Shown: in pieces, positions 13,635 to 26,787 of the stretch
Position numbering within the stretch: the first letter of the stretch is position 1
Layout: each line of letters starts with the position of its first letter
Assembly (NCBI GenBank): GCA_023846275.1
Contig: CM043877.1
Coordinates: 19,078,607 to 19,142,606, forward strand
DNA length: 64,000 nt
Source: Vanilla planifolia
Taxonomy: Eukaryota; Streptophyta; Magnoliopsida; Asparagales; Orchidaceae
Direction of reading: 5' to 3'
Translations under genes and position numbers: made by a program
Notes under the pieces: model-generated
Database searches by the model: none
Told to the model about the DNA's origin: nothing
Seen by the model: only the letters and a program-made list of their open reading frames with translations

Positions 13635-14289
13635 TTTTCAACACTTTTTCAATATCTATGGCTGATAACTGAGTTACGTGTTCCATCTGTGTCCGTCTTG
13701 TCCTTTCGACCATCAGCGAACCACGAAACCAACCTAATCAACCAAAAAAAACCGCACAAGGATGTGACAGTAGCTTGGTAAATGTAGTTTTCATTATCAA
13801 AGAAGCCGTCCTTGCAAAATCTCCAAATTGGAGAAACTAAGACAATCTAATTTCCAAAGCCATCTAAATTAGACAATAGCTGGAACCAAAGTTGCACATT
13901 GACCATTTTGTTATTTGGATTATAGAAGCAAAAGAACTATTTAGTTCCTTTGTTACTACTTCTAATCAAGAGGTTTCCAAAGATCCTTCAATCAACGATA
14001 AACTTGAAGAGAAGAGGCCCTTCAGTCACATAATGAATTATTTAACACAAGACTTTCTCCCATCCGTGAAGCAGCTCTGAGTAATTTTCAACAGTCTTCC
14101 AATATCTGTTGGCTGATATCAGACTTCCGTTTGCTTGGGGTGTGCACGGCGAGACCTACATCTGAGGGTGTAAATTATAATATCTTTTATTTGCACAGAC
14201 TTCTTTGGAAAATCTCCTCATTATATTTGTTTCTTGGCAGGCACGCACGGAACACGCCATAGAGCAAGGAAGACCTAATTTCCAGAGCT
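13635..14289 (+). promoter_or_regulatory. Gene 1 proximal promoter/5'-UTR with partial duplication
   Basis: Two related segments lie upstream of gene 1: copy A at about 13635-13862 and copy B at about 14085-14289, ending at the ATG. Shared blocks in the same order are TTTTCAACA, AATATCT, GGCTGATA, AAAATCTCC and CTAATTTCCA. Gene 2 has one corresponding segment (AAAATCTCCAAATTA near 42379). A TATA-like word lies at 14176. Copy A carries an AC-type MYB box ACCAACC (13728-13734) and an ACGT core (TACGTG, 13675-13680), elements known in flavonoid promoters. The 220 bp between the copies has no counterpart near gene 2. The duplication is seen directly; use as a promoter is inferred from position. 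Confidence 0.6.
13892..14080 (+). other. Small ORF of unknown origin between promoter copies
   Basis: A 62-codon frame ends at a stop just before promoter copy B. Its composition is less AT-rich than most short frames here and the C-terminal part is charged (DKLEEKRPFSH). It has no counterpart upstream of gene 2. No family was recognised; it may be an inserted exon fragment or chance. Confidence 0.2.
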
Positions 14290-14291
14290 AA

Positions 14292-15010
14292 ATGACCAGT
14301 TTTCTCATCCTTTTCTTCTTCGCCCTCCTCCTCGCCTCTCTCCTTCTCGCCAGAGATCGCCGGAGCCACCGCCATTGTCGACTCCCTCCAGGACCCACGG
14401 GGTGGCCCGTGCTGGGTAACATCCTCCAACTCGGCTCCAAACCCCACCAAACGCTCCACGCGCTCTCCAAAACCTATGGTCCTCTCCTCCATCTCCGCTT
14501 CGGCTCCGTCCACGTCATCGTCGCCTCCAACGCCACCACGGCCGCCCACTTCCTCCGCACTCACGACGCTAATTTCAGCAGCCGTCCCCCCAATTCCGGC
14601 GCCGAGCACATCGCCTACAACTACCGGGACCTCGTCTTCGCCCCCTACGGACCGCGCTGGCGGATGCTGCGCCGACTCTGCGCGCTCCAGCTCTTCTCCG
14701 CCAAGGCGCTCGAGAACTTGCGGCACGTTCGGGAAGAAGAGGTCGTGTGCCTCGTTCAGGGACTCGCACGAGCCGGGAAACCTGTGGACGTTGGCGCCGC
14801 AGTTAACGCGTGCGCGACCAACGCTTTATCACGTGCGCTGGTAGGGAGACGGGTGTTTAGTGTTGATGGCTCGGGTGAGGGCCCGGAGGAGTTCAAGGAA
14901 ATGGTAGTCGAGCTAATGAGGCTCGCCGGCGTCTTCAACGTTGGAGACTTCGTCCCCGCTCTCGCTTGGCTCGATCCACAAGTATTATATAAAATATTTA
15001 CAAAACTAAT

Positions 15011-15064
<54 letters not shown>

Positions 15065-16101
15065 CATAATTTAAATATTATTTAGATAATTATTAAATAT
15101 TATAAACTAATATTATTACTATTTTTAATGAAAACAATTAAATCTATTAAATTTGTAATATTTTCATTGATAATTTTTTTTTAATTATGTGATAGGGTCT
15201 GGTGAGGAAGATGAAGAAATTGCACAAGAGATTTGATGAGTTCTTAAATAAATTGATTACAGAACATCAAGAAATGGCTGACAAATCTAACAATGACATG
15301 CTTAGTCTGCTCGTCAAGCTTAAAGATGAAACGGATGGAGAAGATGTTAAACTCACCGATACTGAGATTAAGGCGTTGTTATTGGTAATTAATTAAACTT
15401 ATGTTTACTTCTATTTTTTCATTAATTATTTTGTTATTATATTTGGGTGTGGCTGCAAGAACTTGTTTACGGCTGGGACGGACACGACGTCAAGCACCGT
15501 CGAGTGGGCCTTGGTCGAGCTGATTCGGGCCCCGGGTCTTTTGGGTCGGCTCCAGGACGAGCTTGACTCGGTGGTGGGGCGGGACCGCCTGGTGTCGGAG
15601 TCGAACATCTCCGAGCTTCCCCTCCTCCAAGCCGTCGTGAAGGAGACCTTTCGCCTCCACCCTTCCACCCCTCTGTCCCTCCCCCGTGTAGCGACGGAGG
15701 ACTGCAAGGTGGACGGTTTCTTCATCCCTAGCGGCACCACCCTGCTCGTTAACGTGTGGGCTATTGGACGGGACCCGGAGTCATGGCCCGACGAGCCGCT
15801 AGCGTTTCGGCCCGACCGGTTCCTTCCCAATGGGCGACACCACGGGGTGGATGTGAAAGGCGGGGACTTTGAGTTAATACCCTTTGGGGCGGGCCGAAGG
15901 GTTTGTGCGGGCTTGAGTTTGGGCCTGAGAATGGTCCAATTTATGGTTGCAACCTTAGTCCACGCTTATAATTGGGTCCTAATGGAGGGAGATCAAGCTG
16001 ATGGACTGGATATGGAGGAGGCCTTTGGGTTGACCTTACGGAGGGCAATGCCCTTTGTGGCCCATCCTGTTCCGAGGCTGTCACGTAAGGCTTATGACTA
16101 G
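14292..16101 (+). CDS. CYP75B: Cytochrome P450, CYP75B-type flavonoid 3'-hydroxylase (gene 1)
   Basis: Three exons join in frame: 14292-14981, 15196-15384 and 15460-16101, with GT-AG introns, giving 506 aa, close to the family's 505-520. The protein has an N-terminal hydrophobic anchor (about residues 3-20), a hinge LPPGP (31-35), the F3'H-like stretch HIAYNYRDLVFAPYGPRWRM, I-helix AGTDTT (298-303), ExxR (E355-R358), FRPDRF (409-414) and haem loop FGAGRRVCAG with ligand Cys442. The CYP75B motif VDVKG precedes the haem loop. The family is an ER-anchored, NADPH-dependent monooxygenase that adds the 3'-OH to naringenin, dihydrokaempferol or related flavonoids, supplying cyanidin- and quercetin-type products. 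SRS6 reads GLTLRRA with Thr485, the usual F3'H residue. The classic GGEK motif is absent (NGRH). The start is set by homology with gene 2 and by the anchor. All motifs are intact, so it is probably functional. Exact substrate cannot be read from sequence; the CYP75 family call is secure. Confidence 0.93.
14982..15195 (+). other. Gene 1 intron 1 with (AT)n microsatellite
   Basis: The donor follows ...GAT CCA CAA|GTATTA and the acceptor is GTGATAG|GGTCTG, so the joined protein reads DPQ-GLVRKMKKLHKRF. A run of about 24 AT units (15013-15060) fills much of the 214-bp intron. Gene 2's 132-bp intron at the same site has no such run. The array should be length-variable between individuals. Confidence 0.85.
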
Positions 16102-16260
16102 AAATAATACCCAGGACACCAAAAAGCAATTTGGGAGGGATCAGATATGTGCTTCCTTTTGTTCTTCGAGACCAGCAAGCGAATTGGACCATTCGATTTG
16201 AATGTGTGGTCGATAATATGGCTAAATGGTAAAACAAACAATCTATTCTATCATAGATTT
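16102..16260 (+). other. Gene 1 3' flank, homologous to gene 2 3' flank
   Basis: GGATCAG and GTGCT words just after the stop recur at 44180-44200 after gene 2, and similarity fades near 16.25 and 44.24 kb. This marks the downstream limit of the duplicated block. Probable 3'-UTR; no confident poly(A) site. Confidence 0.45.
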
Positions 16261-17560
16261 GTCTTAATATTTCAAAAAACTTGGAAAAAGTGGTTGTAGC
16301 ATTATTTGTCTATTTTAATAGAACTGATGGTGTGGGTGTTGGTTTGTAGTATGGTAGTAGGTCGAAGTCATGTTTGTGGGAATAATGGTTTGATAGAAAG
16401 CCTTGCGGCACCAGTTACTTAATTTTAATGATGAGTTTTACTTGAATTTAGTGATGAAAAATAGTTTTAATTTATGTAAATGAAAAATAATTTTAATTTA
16501 TATAAAAAAATAGCATTATTTGATCACGTCATTGCATCAAAGGTGAAGCATGTATTAACCACCAACCTTATGATTAATCAATGAGATAATCCATATGTTT
16601 TGGCTCTGGGACATCAAAGATCAATTGTGTGGATGTAACCTTGTTCAGTTGTATGGGTGTGATTTTTTTTAGATTAAAGATCATGTTTTGATATTTCTGA
16701 TACATAAAGACAAATGATGAATAGTAAAAATGATGTTGTATGAAATGATTAATTAAATAACAAAATTGAAAAGTGATATTTTTATGTATTATGTATCATC
16801 ACTTATTATAAAGTCATCCTAGCCCTTCAATTGTGCATGCCTGAAATCTTAAGATGCATTGGTTGAAGTTCAAGTGACTAAGTTTAAAAATAATTTATAT
16901 TTTTTTATAAATATAGTTGTTTTATAATTTATAGTTTAAAACATTTAAGAAAGAAAAAATGTTTTACTTTACTAAAAAGGTAAAAATAAATCAATATAAA
17001 AAAGAAAAGATTAAGCTTAACCAACATATTGCAATAATGTGAAGCTATTATGTATACATAAAAAATATGTACTACTTTTCTTAAATGAGATTAAACCAAT
17101 CTTGCAAAACCGATATGACCAATTTGGAGAATGAGTTGGTGAAGCTTAAACGAGTTCTCGATACTCTTCGAAGGGTCACAAGGCATACCATTGAGAAAGC
17201 AGTAAAGCACGAGCTCAACCTCGTGTTAGATGCGCTCCCTGTCTAACACAAGCATGTATCAAAATTAGATTGTGGAGAATGAAGAGATAAAACACAAAGT
17301 GAAGTAACCTTTGGAGAATATTTGCAGCATTGATTGTACAACATTTCAATGCTAATTCAAATGAAACTAACAACTCTAAGTGTACATTATATAAAAAAGA
17401 CCAATTAATACAACATAATTTTTATTGTTCATGCCTTTATCATAGTGATCTTCTTCATCATTATGCTTATATTAATAAGAGATTAGGGACCAATAAAAGA
17501 CATTGTGTTTGTAATATCTCAAAAATGAGATAAGAAATTTTAATAAATTCAAATTATAGG
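16260..17560. other. AT-rich intergenic stretch
   Basis: No gene is recognised apart from the relic at 17115-17246. A two-copy 26-bp local repeat (GAAAAATA.TTTTAATTTAT) lies at about 16456-16507. Confidence 0.4.
17115..17246 (+). other. Short coding-like relic
   Basis: A 43-residue frame begins MTNLENELVKLKRVLDTLRR and ends LDALPV. It is rich in Leu, Glu and Lys in a coiled-coil-like pattern and is the only CpG-bearing patch for several kilobases around. No family is recognised; it may be a broken exon or part of a mobile element. Confidence 0.25.
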
Positions 17561-19660
17561 ATGTTAAAAAGAAGAATATTAAGAAATAATTAATAATATT
17601 AAAAAAAGAGTTATAAAATAATAATTTTAATTTAAATATAATTTATAATTTTTTAAGGATATTCAAGATTTTAAGGTATTATATAATAAAATATCATATG
17701 ATCAAATAACTTATTTGAGTAATAGAAACAATTAGGTGAATGAATTTATAAGATGAAATTATGTTGTATACATATGATTATGACATATACAAGTATGATA
17801 AACTATAGTCAATGCGTTGTTACTATGGAGGGGGGGTTGGAATAATTTAACAGGTTAAGGGGTTTATTGTATAGTATGATCATTGAGTGTTATATTATAT
17901 GATAAAGTAAGAGAGAGAATAAATTTGAGAGAAATATGAACATGTATAAAAGTAGAATAAGAATTATATAAGATGATTAAGATATTATACTAGGTCATTA
18001 ATGTATAAAAATAAATGATAAGCATAGATATCACATTATCATACAATAAGAAAGCTATTAATATATAAGTATAATCACTTAAAAAAATATTAATTAAGTA
18101 TAATAGTTTGAGTAATGGGTTGATTAAATGTATAATATGATGAGCATTCATGTACAAGTATGATATTATGTATAATAAGCATTGTATAAGGGGATCATCA
18201 GGTTCTAAGATAAGAAGGAAGATATATTATATGATATAGTGGCATTAAATAGTATAATCTAACTAAGAGATTAAAGTTGGATGATTATTGTACAAAAAAT
18301 GATTATACCATCATAAAATCACAATAGAGTTTAGAACCTAACACTCGATTATATAAATATGGTAGGATAAATATATTAGTAAAATAATGTATACTCAATA
18401 GGAATTTGTAGAAGTAAGGAATCATTCATCATGACAAAAGTATATTTTATCATACAATCTCATAAGAAAAAATAAAGTAAGTTGTAATGTAAAAAACATT
18501 CCAAGAAAGATACCTTAAACTGATCATACAAAATGATAAATTGATTGTATTAAAACAATCAAGCCATAAGAGCATAATGAGTAGGACTATTGTTAATTAT
18601 GTCTTAGTAGAAAGATAGGGAATTGATCATACAAGTATTATAAGCAATATTATATAGTATGATATCAAGATAGTGCTTAAAAATAACTAATTAAAGAGTA
18701 TCATGCAATATAATATCAAAAAATTTATAATATGATAATATGAAGACTAACATCAGAAATAAAATTAAATAAAATAATTCATATGATGTAAAAAGAATAA
18801 AAATATTGTATGAGTATAATAATGAGATTATAATAATATGATAAGAAATAATTAAAACAAACTTAAGTATGATTGAGAATCATATGGCATAATCAAGGTG
18901 ACTATACTTATATGATTAATTGAAACTAAATAGATCTTAAAACCAAAAATGATAAAAACTAAAAAAATTGATATATATAGGTGGGTTTCATTGGAAAAAA
19001 ATTTTGGATTTAAATGGAATGAAGTCAAAGAGATGCAAAACCAAAGGTGTTTTTAGAAAGAGATGCATGGAATAAAAACACAAAAAACAAGTGTGTTAAA
19101 ACTTAAGAAGAGTTTTTCAAAAAAACCTAATGCAATTAACTTTTGCCACTTGTGTTAAGGGTGAAGAAATGTGAGAAAGGAAGTGTTATCAAGCTTTGAT
19201 AAGAATTTGAGAAGATTTAGGTGCATAATAAAGGCAAAACCTAAGAGAAAAGCTCTCAAGTATTACAATAATTGAGGCATGGAGCAAAGATTTAAGCTTG
19301 GTGAGACTTGTACATGAATTTGAAAGGTAGATAGATCTTGTACCTATATGTAACATATATAAGTGTTCATGGAAACATACTTGTACGATCCTCGTTATCA
19401 TCCAGTAATAAATTTTAAAAAATTGACACATATTTTAACTTTATGTGTTGTACATGTTTTGCACAATAAGATGCCTATTGTGGCACTTGTACGATATATT
19501 TTAAATAACCTAAATGAGTGTCATATACAGGTTTCATCGTGCGATCAATTCTCTTTATTTCACCTTAGTATGGTTTTTGAATCGAACTTATATATCTCAT
19601 GGTTAAGGGATAAACTCCTATAATTCATTTAGAATTAATTTAAATCTTTTTTTATAAATT
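17560..19660 (+). mobile_element. Gypsy long-LTR relic
   Basis: Segments around 18060-18300 align with 2440-2700 of the LTR at the left edge, sharing TATAAGTATAATCA, AATTAAGT, and AGAAGGAAGATATAT in order. It has the same CATACAAGTATGAT word content. It may be one flank of an element into which the Copia at 19950-28820 inserted (inference). Old. Confidence 0.5.
19340..19660 (+). repeat. Direct repeat, left copy
   Basis: It matches 29690-30010 in the same orientation, sharing GTTATCATCCAGTA-like, TTTGCACAATAAG.TG and GATCA.TTCT..TTAT blocks in order. The two copies flank the Copia element. Confidence 0.65.
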
Positions 19661-19949
19661 TTTGCAAAAATATATTATTTAAGGCATATTGGTATTAAGA
19701 TTGGCTTAATATTTGATACAAAAGCTTAATGGCTATGATAAGATCAAGTTCTAACAAATCCATAAATTCACCTATGATTTTTTTTTTAGAATGATCATTC
19801 TTGTATTTTAAGGTTTTAGGATTTCCTTCAACTACTTTTTTTTCTTATTTATTTCATTTTAATTGTCTAAACTTTATTTCTCAAATCTTATTTATTCATT
19901 GTCTATGTAAATATTATTTTGTTTAGTTAAAATTGATTAATAAGAGATT

Positions 19950-21793
19950 TGAAGTAAAATGAGTGTGAGAATCCTATAAGAGGAGTGAATTTTGAGTTTT
20001 ATAATATTTTTTAATTTTATTTTTCAAAAATTATTTATTCAAAATTTTCTTTATAAAAAACATTGATTTTATATAAATTAATTTTAAATTTTTATGACTA
20101 AGAAAAATAAAATTAAAAATTAAAGTAGAATATCAAAATTTTTAGATGGTTTAGTTCAAGCTAGAATCTACATCTACCCCCAACTGAGATAAAAAAACAC
20201 TACTATCAAGAAGTTTAGAACTTGAGATTTTTTTCTTATGGTTCATCTTTAGTCTACTTGCTTCTATGGGTTCAACTAAACTTGGGATTTTGAGAGCTCA
20301 ACCCCAACTTAGTTTGTTACGAGATCAAATTGAACTTGAGCTTTCGTAAATACTGGGCTACCTAACCAAAAGAAAAAAAAGAAATACAGCAAAAAGAAAA
20401 TATTTTGGTTGAGAAATACAACTTTTTATACTTATTGATGAATAGAATAAGACATAATTACCTCAAAATTATGAAAAGAAGGTATTGAAAGCCTAAATGT
20501 GCTAGTTTAACTAAAAGAACTTGATGTTTTAAGAAGAATTAAGTTGTAGTTGCTACGAGATTTTTTGCTAGTAAAATATCATGCAGTATTTTATTGAGAT
20601 CTCAAAGATTAGTTCATGTTCATTAACTATTTCATGAATAATGGTTGATTTTATATAGGAAAATATTGATCATAGTCATTAGAAACTCAAGACAGCTATT
20701 TTAAAAGCTACTACTAAATATCTTAAAAAGTTTTTTCAAGAAGCTTAAAATATTTCTTCTAAAATGGCTAAACAAAGGCTCACATAATGGCTAGGGAATT
20801 AACCATTAGGTAAGACCAATCAGAGCCTTTAGATCTGATCAAAGAAGTTTTGCATCGTCAGATTAAAGGTCGTAAAAGTGGATGAGTTATGGATAACTGA
20901 ATCAAGATATATTAGATCTAGATCATTTGATTCATCAACGATAAAAGTGGGAATGAACTTAGCTATAAAATTAAAAATAACGGAATACAGGGTCATGAGA
21001 TCAACTATAAATAAAAAGGCATAATCAATAATGATCGTTAGATCATGCAACCAAATAGACAATTGGATCAAAATCACTATTTAAATAGTCAAATGTGATC
21101 TCTACTATGTGATTGCAAAAATGGGTGATCAAATGACGCTATCACTCTAGCTTTGGAAGCATATGGTCATTGAAAACATAGTCCCATATGGTGAAATTAC
21201 TGAAGGGATTGACCATTTAGCTCAATCCTTCTTCTGTGTTACCCCAGTCAAGTTCAAGAATGTAATTTCAGACCCAACTCGACTTGGTTCCAGCTGATCT
21301 CCTAACCTGAGACTTCCAAACTTGCTTAGGCTTGGTTGGCCTGAGTGCTTTGTGGTTTATTATTTTTTTTAATTCAAAAAATTTAATAAAATATTTTTTT
21401 ACTTTGAATTTTGCAAATATATAGATTTAATCAAAGAAATGATTGAGTGATAAAAATAAATTCTATATATTTTCTAATCAAGGAAAGGTTGAACAAATGA
21501 GATGCTTAAATTAGAATTTGAAAGTGAGATGAATAGTAATGTGCTTTATAATCAATAATATGATATTCTATTTCATAGCAAAAAGGAAAATATTTTTAAA
21601 GTTGATGTGCATGTCTTCAATTAGCAAAACTTACTAAACACTCTATTATGATTTAAAGATCACTAATTCATCATCTTCAAAGGTACATGACTTATTCATT
21701 ATAATTAAATCTAATTCATACTAAACAAGCTTATTAGAATAACATATTAAACATTTATGGGTTGACTCATCAAATACAAGAATAACCTAATAA
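19950..21793 (-). mobile_element. Copia 3' LTR (left in the window)
   Basis: It aligns with 26788-28820 from the shared start AAGTAAAATGAGTG to the shared end TGACTCATCAAATA...CCTAATA. It contains the reverse-strand motif CTACATCTACCCCCAAC. The right LTR has extra segments. Confidence 0.8.
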
Positions 21794-21999
21794 TCTTTCT
21801 TTTTTTATGATAACAAGACATATATTTAGATAAAAATATAAGTAGTAAAAAACATATATTATTATGGTAGGAGGTATTAAAAATGAAAATTTTATGCTTC
21901 TCCTTACTTTATGCTCTTCCTACTACATGCTCTCCCTTACTTATCTAAATCATGATCATTCTCCTCCTTTAACACAATTAAAAGAGTGGTACAATTTAT

Positions 22000-23400
22000 A
22001 AAATTTTTGTTACATCTAATTATTACCTTATGATTTAAAATTGATTAGTTGGGAGGGATTTAGTAAATATGTCTACCAATTCTTGGTTGGTAAGAACATA
22101 TTTAAATTCTACTAAGTCTTTAGCTACTTGATTTCTGATAAAATAATATCTTTATCTATATGCTTGATCCTAGAATGATGAACATAGTGCTTTGCTAAAG
22201 ACAAGACACTAGTATTATCAATTGTAATGAGAATATGTGAGAAATCAAAACAATAATCTTAAAGTTGTTGTCTTGATGATAATCTTAACCACGATACCTG
22301 AGTAACACAACTTTTGGCCACTACAAACTCAGCTTCTATAGTCTATAGGGCTATGCAATTTTGCTTCTTGCTTGACCACAAAATTGGATAATTTCTTAAT
22401 AATTGACATGCACTGAAGATGTTTTTCCTATCTACCATAGAGCTTGCAAAATTTGAATCTATGTAAGCTATAAGATCACATGAAAGAGTATTCCTAGGGT
22501 ACCATAAACTTATGTTTATTATACCTTTTAAATATTTTAAGATTTATTTAATTTCAAATAGATGGCTTTTTGTAAGATTTAATTAGAATCTAGCACATAA
22601 GCAACACTAAATAAGATGTCCAATCTACTAGTTATGAGATACAAGAGAGATCTAATAAGAACTCTATAAAGTTTTTGATAAATAGATTTCCCAATCTTAT
22701 CTAGATATTAAAACATTGATTGATTCAATGTATCGTTCCTATGTTTCATATTTTTATATTTGAATTTCTTAAATAATTCTATTAAATACTTAGTTTGTGA
22801 AATAGAAATCTCATCTTTTAGTTCCTTAATTTTTAATCTTAAGAAGAAATTCCTCTCACCTATTATATTTATCTCAAACTCACTTGTCAATAAATCACCA
22901 AATTTTTTACACATATTTTCATTTATTCTTCAAAACATTATGTCATCAACATAAACTTGTACAAGTAATATATGATCATTTAGAGATTTTAAGAACTGAG
23001 GTATCCACGTTTTTATTCATAAAACCACTATCAATTACATATTTACTCAATCTATGATACCATATATGAGGAGCTTGCTTAAGGCCATAAAATACATTCT
23101 TAAGCTTATATACGTAATCACCAGTGTATGAGTCTCAAAACTTGGGATTTATTATACATACACATCTTTTTGTGTTATCTCATTTAAAAATATACTTTAT
23201 AGATCTATTTGAAATAATCTAAAAATTTTATGAGATAAATATGCTAATAAAAGTCTAATGGCTTATAATCTTACTATTAATGCAAATGAATCCTCAAAAT
23301 CCATACCTTCAACTTGGTTATAACCCTTAGTAATAAGTCTAGTTTTGTTTCTGATGATCACTTCATTTTAATCTAATTTATTTTTGAATACCTATTTGGT
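22000..23400 (-). pseudogene. Copia reverse transcriptase/RNase H remains
   Basis: On the minus strand the stretch at 22708-22914 resembles the Copia RT block FFL.L.IK....ISQTKY. Flanking sequence continues in the expected order. Decayed fossil; no function expected. Confidence 0.75.
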
Positions 23401-23999
23401 TCCAATCACTTATTGATCACTAAGCTGAGAAACTAGTTCCCATACTTTGTGTCTCTCAAATTGATTTTACTCTTTATTCATTGTAATAATCATCCTTGAA
23501 AGATATAAATGCACTATGAAACTTTCTCTCATAAAGACTATAGTCCTAACTCTTTGATTAACATTTCTTATAACTAATTCCATTGATGTGAAGCTCAATA
23601 CTTAAGTAATTGATGATTACTCTCTTCTCCTATTTTACTTTCTCTTTTGCCTTCATCTTCATTCAAGTCTAAGCGTTTCAAGGATTTTATCTCTTTATCT
23701 AAAGTTTTAGTATTTTTCTATTGAATAGACTCATGAAACATAATATGTATTATTTTCTCTATTTTTGAGTATCCATGTTATAAACTTTGTAAGTCTTTCT
23801 AAAAGAAGTGTATTAATAACATTCATATGGTTACTTTTTCATTATTATTATATAACAAGTATGTTAATTGTCTCGAATCAAAAGTACTTTGGTAGATTAT
23901 GTTTAGCTAACATAGTTCTACTCCTCTTTACTGAGGTCTTATTCTTTCTTTTTATAACTTCATTTTATTGAGATATATAAGGACATGTAAATTGATATA

Positions 24000-24900
24000 T
24001 GATTTCTTTGACTTTACAATAATTATGAAAAGTTCTCATTTTTAAACTTACTATCATTATCACTTTGAATACAAATTAATTTGAGACTAGTTTGTCTTTT
24101 CATCTCTTTTATCAAATTAGCAAAATTTTTAAATGTCTCAATCTTACTCCTAAGAAATAGAACCCAAGTATATCTAAAAAACTCATCAACAATCAAAAAT
24201 CTATATTTCTTTCCACCTAGACTCAAGGGTTATGTGGGTTCAAAAAGGTATAAATAAATTATCTTTAAAGGTTTACTAGTAGTTAGGTTATTTTTAGGTT
24301 TAAAAGAAGATTTAACTTGCTTTTCTTTTTGACATGATTTACACATTTTCAAACTAGTTTTGTTTGTCTTAGGAAGAACTTTAACTACATCTACCTTGCT
24401 TATTTTCTTTAAGATAAAATAGCCTACATGACCTAGTCTTCTATGTCATAAAATATTCTCAATCTAATGTGTTGCTAGGCATTTTATTCCTTTAACATCT
24501 AATTGATCAAACCTAATGACATACGTGTCACATTTTTTCTATCAACTAATAATATTTGATTATCTTTTAATATTTTACAACATCGAGTATCAAAACAAAA
24601 AAAATAGCTGTTATCATATAATTAACTAATACTAATTGAATTAAATTATTATCTATCAACTAAAAATATATTTGAAAGTATAAAATTAGGCATACCTACA
24701 TCATCAATTCTAATTATCTTCTTCGTAGAATTGTCTTCTAATTTTATCAATCTGTTTGGGCCACATTTTATTGATATAAACTTTGATTGATCTTTGGTCA
24801 TAAGTTTTGTAAGTATTCACTATTCAATACTCAAGCACTAGATCTTGATTTGTATACTTATTTCTACACATAATTTTCAAGTATATTACTTTTAACCTAT
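24000..24900 (-). pseudogene. Copia integrase remains
   Basis: The minus strand at 24023-24226 reads like the integrase core (VDEFFRYTWV, then IQSDN). Its place to the right of RT on the minus strand fits Copia. Decayed fossil. Confidence 0.75.
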
Positions 24901-25499
24901 GAATGTCTCCAACGCACTATATCTCCACACAATGATTGTGAAGACAACTTACATTAAATTCTTTATTTTTTAACCTTAAAAACCCAAGCTAGCTTGGGTT
25001 GACAACTAATATTCACTATAGAAGCATTCATAATGTCATTCTTAATTAATCATTTGAAATAAGATTTTAAAATAGAAATATTTTTCTTAATTTGATAACC
25101 CTTAATAGTATTACCTTTTCTATAATAATAAAAACATGTAATATTTAAAATATTATACATATGTTCAAAAGAAGATATATATATTTATACTTAAAAACAT
25201 AAATACCATGTGAAGTATTATAAATTTTGTTTGTTTAAGAGAATAAATTTGTTAAACTAGTAATTTCTTTTTTCAAAAAAGTTCTCTCAATAATCATGAA
25301 AGCTTTTTCATCACAAATTTGAAGTATTTCTATTTTCTCCTTCTCATCTTCTTTCATAAAAAATATAAAAGAACAATTTTTTCTTTGTAAAACTTTTTCA
25401 ATTTTTTATGCACAAACATTAAAGAAGTTAAAACACTAATAACTTTTATGTAATTATTTTCAAGAACTTCATGAAGTCAAGAACTTACCTCATTCTCTT

Positions 25500-26560
25500 C
25501 TTCTTCATTAAATGTACTTAATTCATCATATTTACAATGAAGCATATCATCCCTTCCTCACTACTTGAAGTTATAGGATAAATCTTTCGAAGCACTCCAA
25601 GTAGCTTGAAAACTTTCTTCTTCTTCATTCTCTTCTTTTTGTCATCCTTCTTTTTGGTGTTTTTCAGTTGTGAATATTCTGGTCTAATATGCTGAGTTTG
25701 ACCATAATCATGTATCTTTGTGTCTTTATCTTCTCTTTTCTTTATTTCTTTTACCAATTCTTACTTACAAATTTTTTTCCAAATTTTTAGGTAAACTTTT
25801 AACATGAAAATTTACCTCTTCTTTCAAATCCATAAGAGAGATGGATGCCTATCTAAATCATCTTTGCTTGCTTAGAATACTAATAGTTCTTCTTTTTTTG
25901 CTCCATGCTTTAGCATGTTTATGGAAACCTCTTCTTCAACTCTTTTATTCATCTCAATCATGGTTGTCAGTAACTCTCTAACTCATCCAATATGAGCTTG
26001 TTTATATCTTTTACTACCTTTGTTATCGTGATAAGAGGATCATTCTCCTTCGATAGAATCCTTAATATTTTTCTTATAGATCTATATTAGAAAGCACTAT
26101 TCCAAGAATTTCTAATCTATTAATAATATTAATAAATCATATAAATATTTTCTTTATACTTTCTCCTAAATTCATTTTAAAGAACTCACAATCATGTGTA
26201 AGAAGATTTATTTTTGTTTCTTTAACTTGTAAAGTTCCCTCATAAGTTACTTCTAACTTCTTTCAAACTTCATGTGTAGTATAAAAATTCATAACTTGAT
26301 TAAATTTACTTGGCGATATTATACAATGAAGGTACTTTAGTACTCTAACATTTAATTGTGCCATTCTCTTTTGATCACTACTAAGTTCTCTAAATGAGTT
26401 GATCATAGTTATGAATGAATCTCTATGTTAATCAATAGTTTGGTTTGCAATTTCCAAAGTTTTAAGTTAATTGATTGGATAAAAATTTTAAATCATTTTT
26501 TAATATAAATAAAATTCATCAATAATGAAGGATGGACTAAAGAAGTTCCTTTGTCTAATA
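25500..26560 (-). pseudogene. Copia gag remains
   Basis: Position next to the primer site and resemblance to the second gag relic at 54.31-54.89 kb support this. Lysine-rich minus-strand frames such as 25518-25757 fit the end of gag. Decayed fossil. Confidence 0.5.
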
Positions 26561-26787
26561 TTGTACTAATATCAATTATGGGTGAAAACATATTAAAAAT
26601 GTAATTTAAAAAAAAAATTAACAAGCTCTTATTTTAGAAAGTGCACAAAATGAAAAGATAGAAATTAAAATTAATATGCAACAAAAATAATAATTATGTA
26701 AATTTAATAAGATAATTAAAACACACATGATAGATCACTCAAGTGATTTGACTCACTTTTTTGCAAGGAACTTACTCTTATACTAAT

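Noticed and set aside
14187-14844. Several overlapping open frames on both strands over gene 1 exon 1
   Set aside because: They are shadows of the GC-rich P450 exon; only the + frame starting at 14292 has P450 motifs and an aligned paralog.
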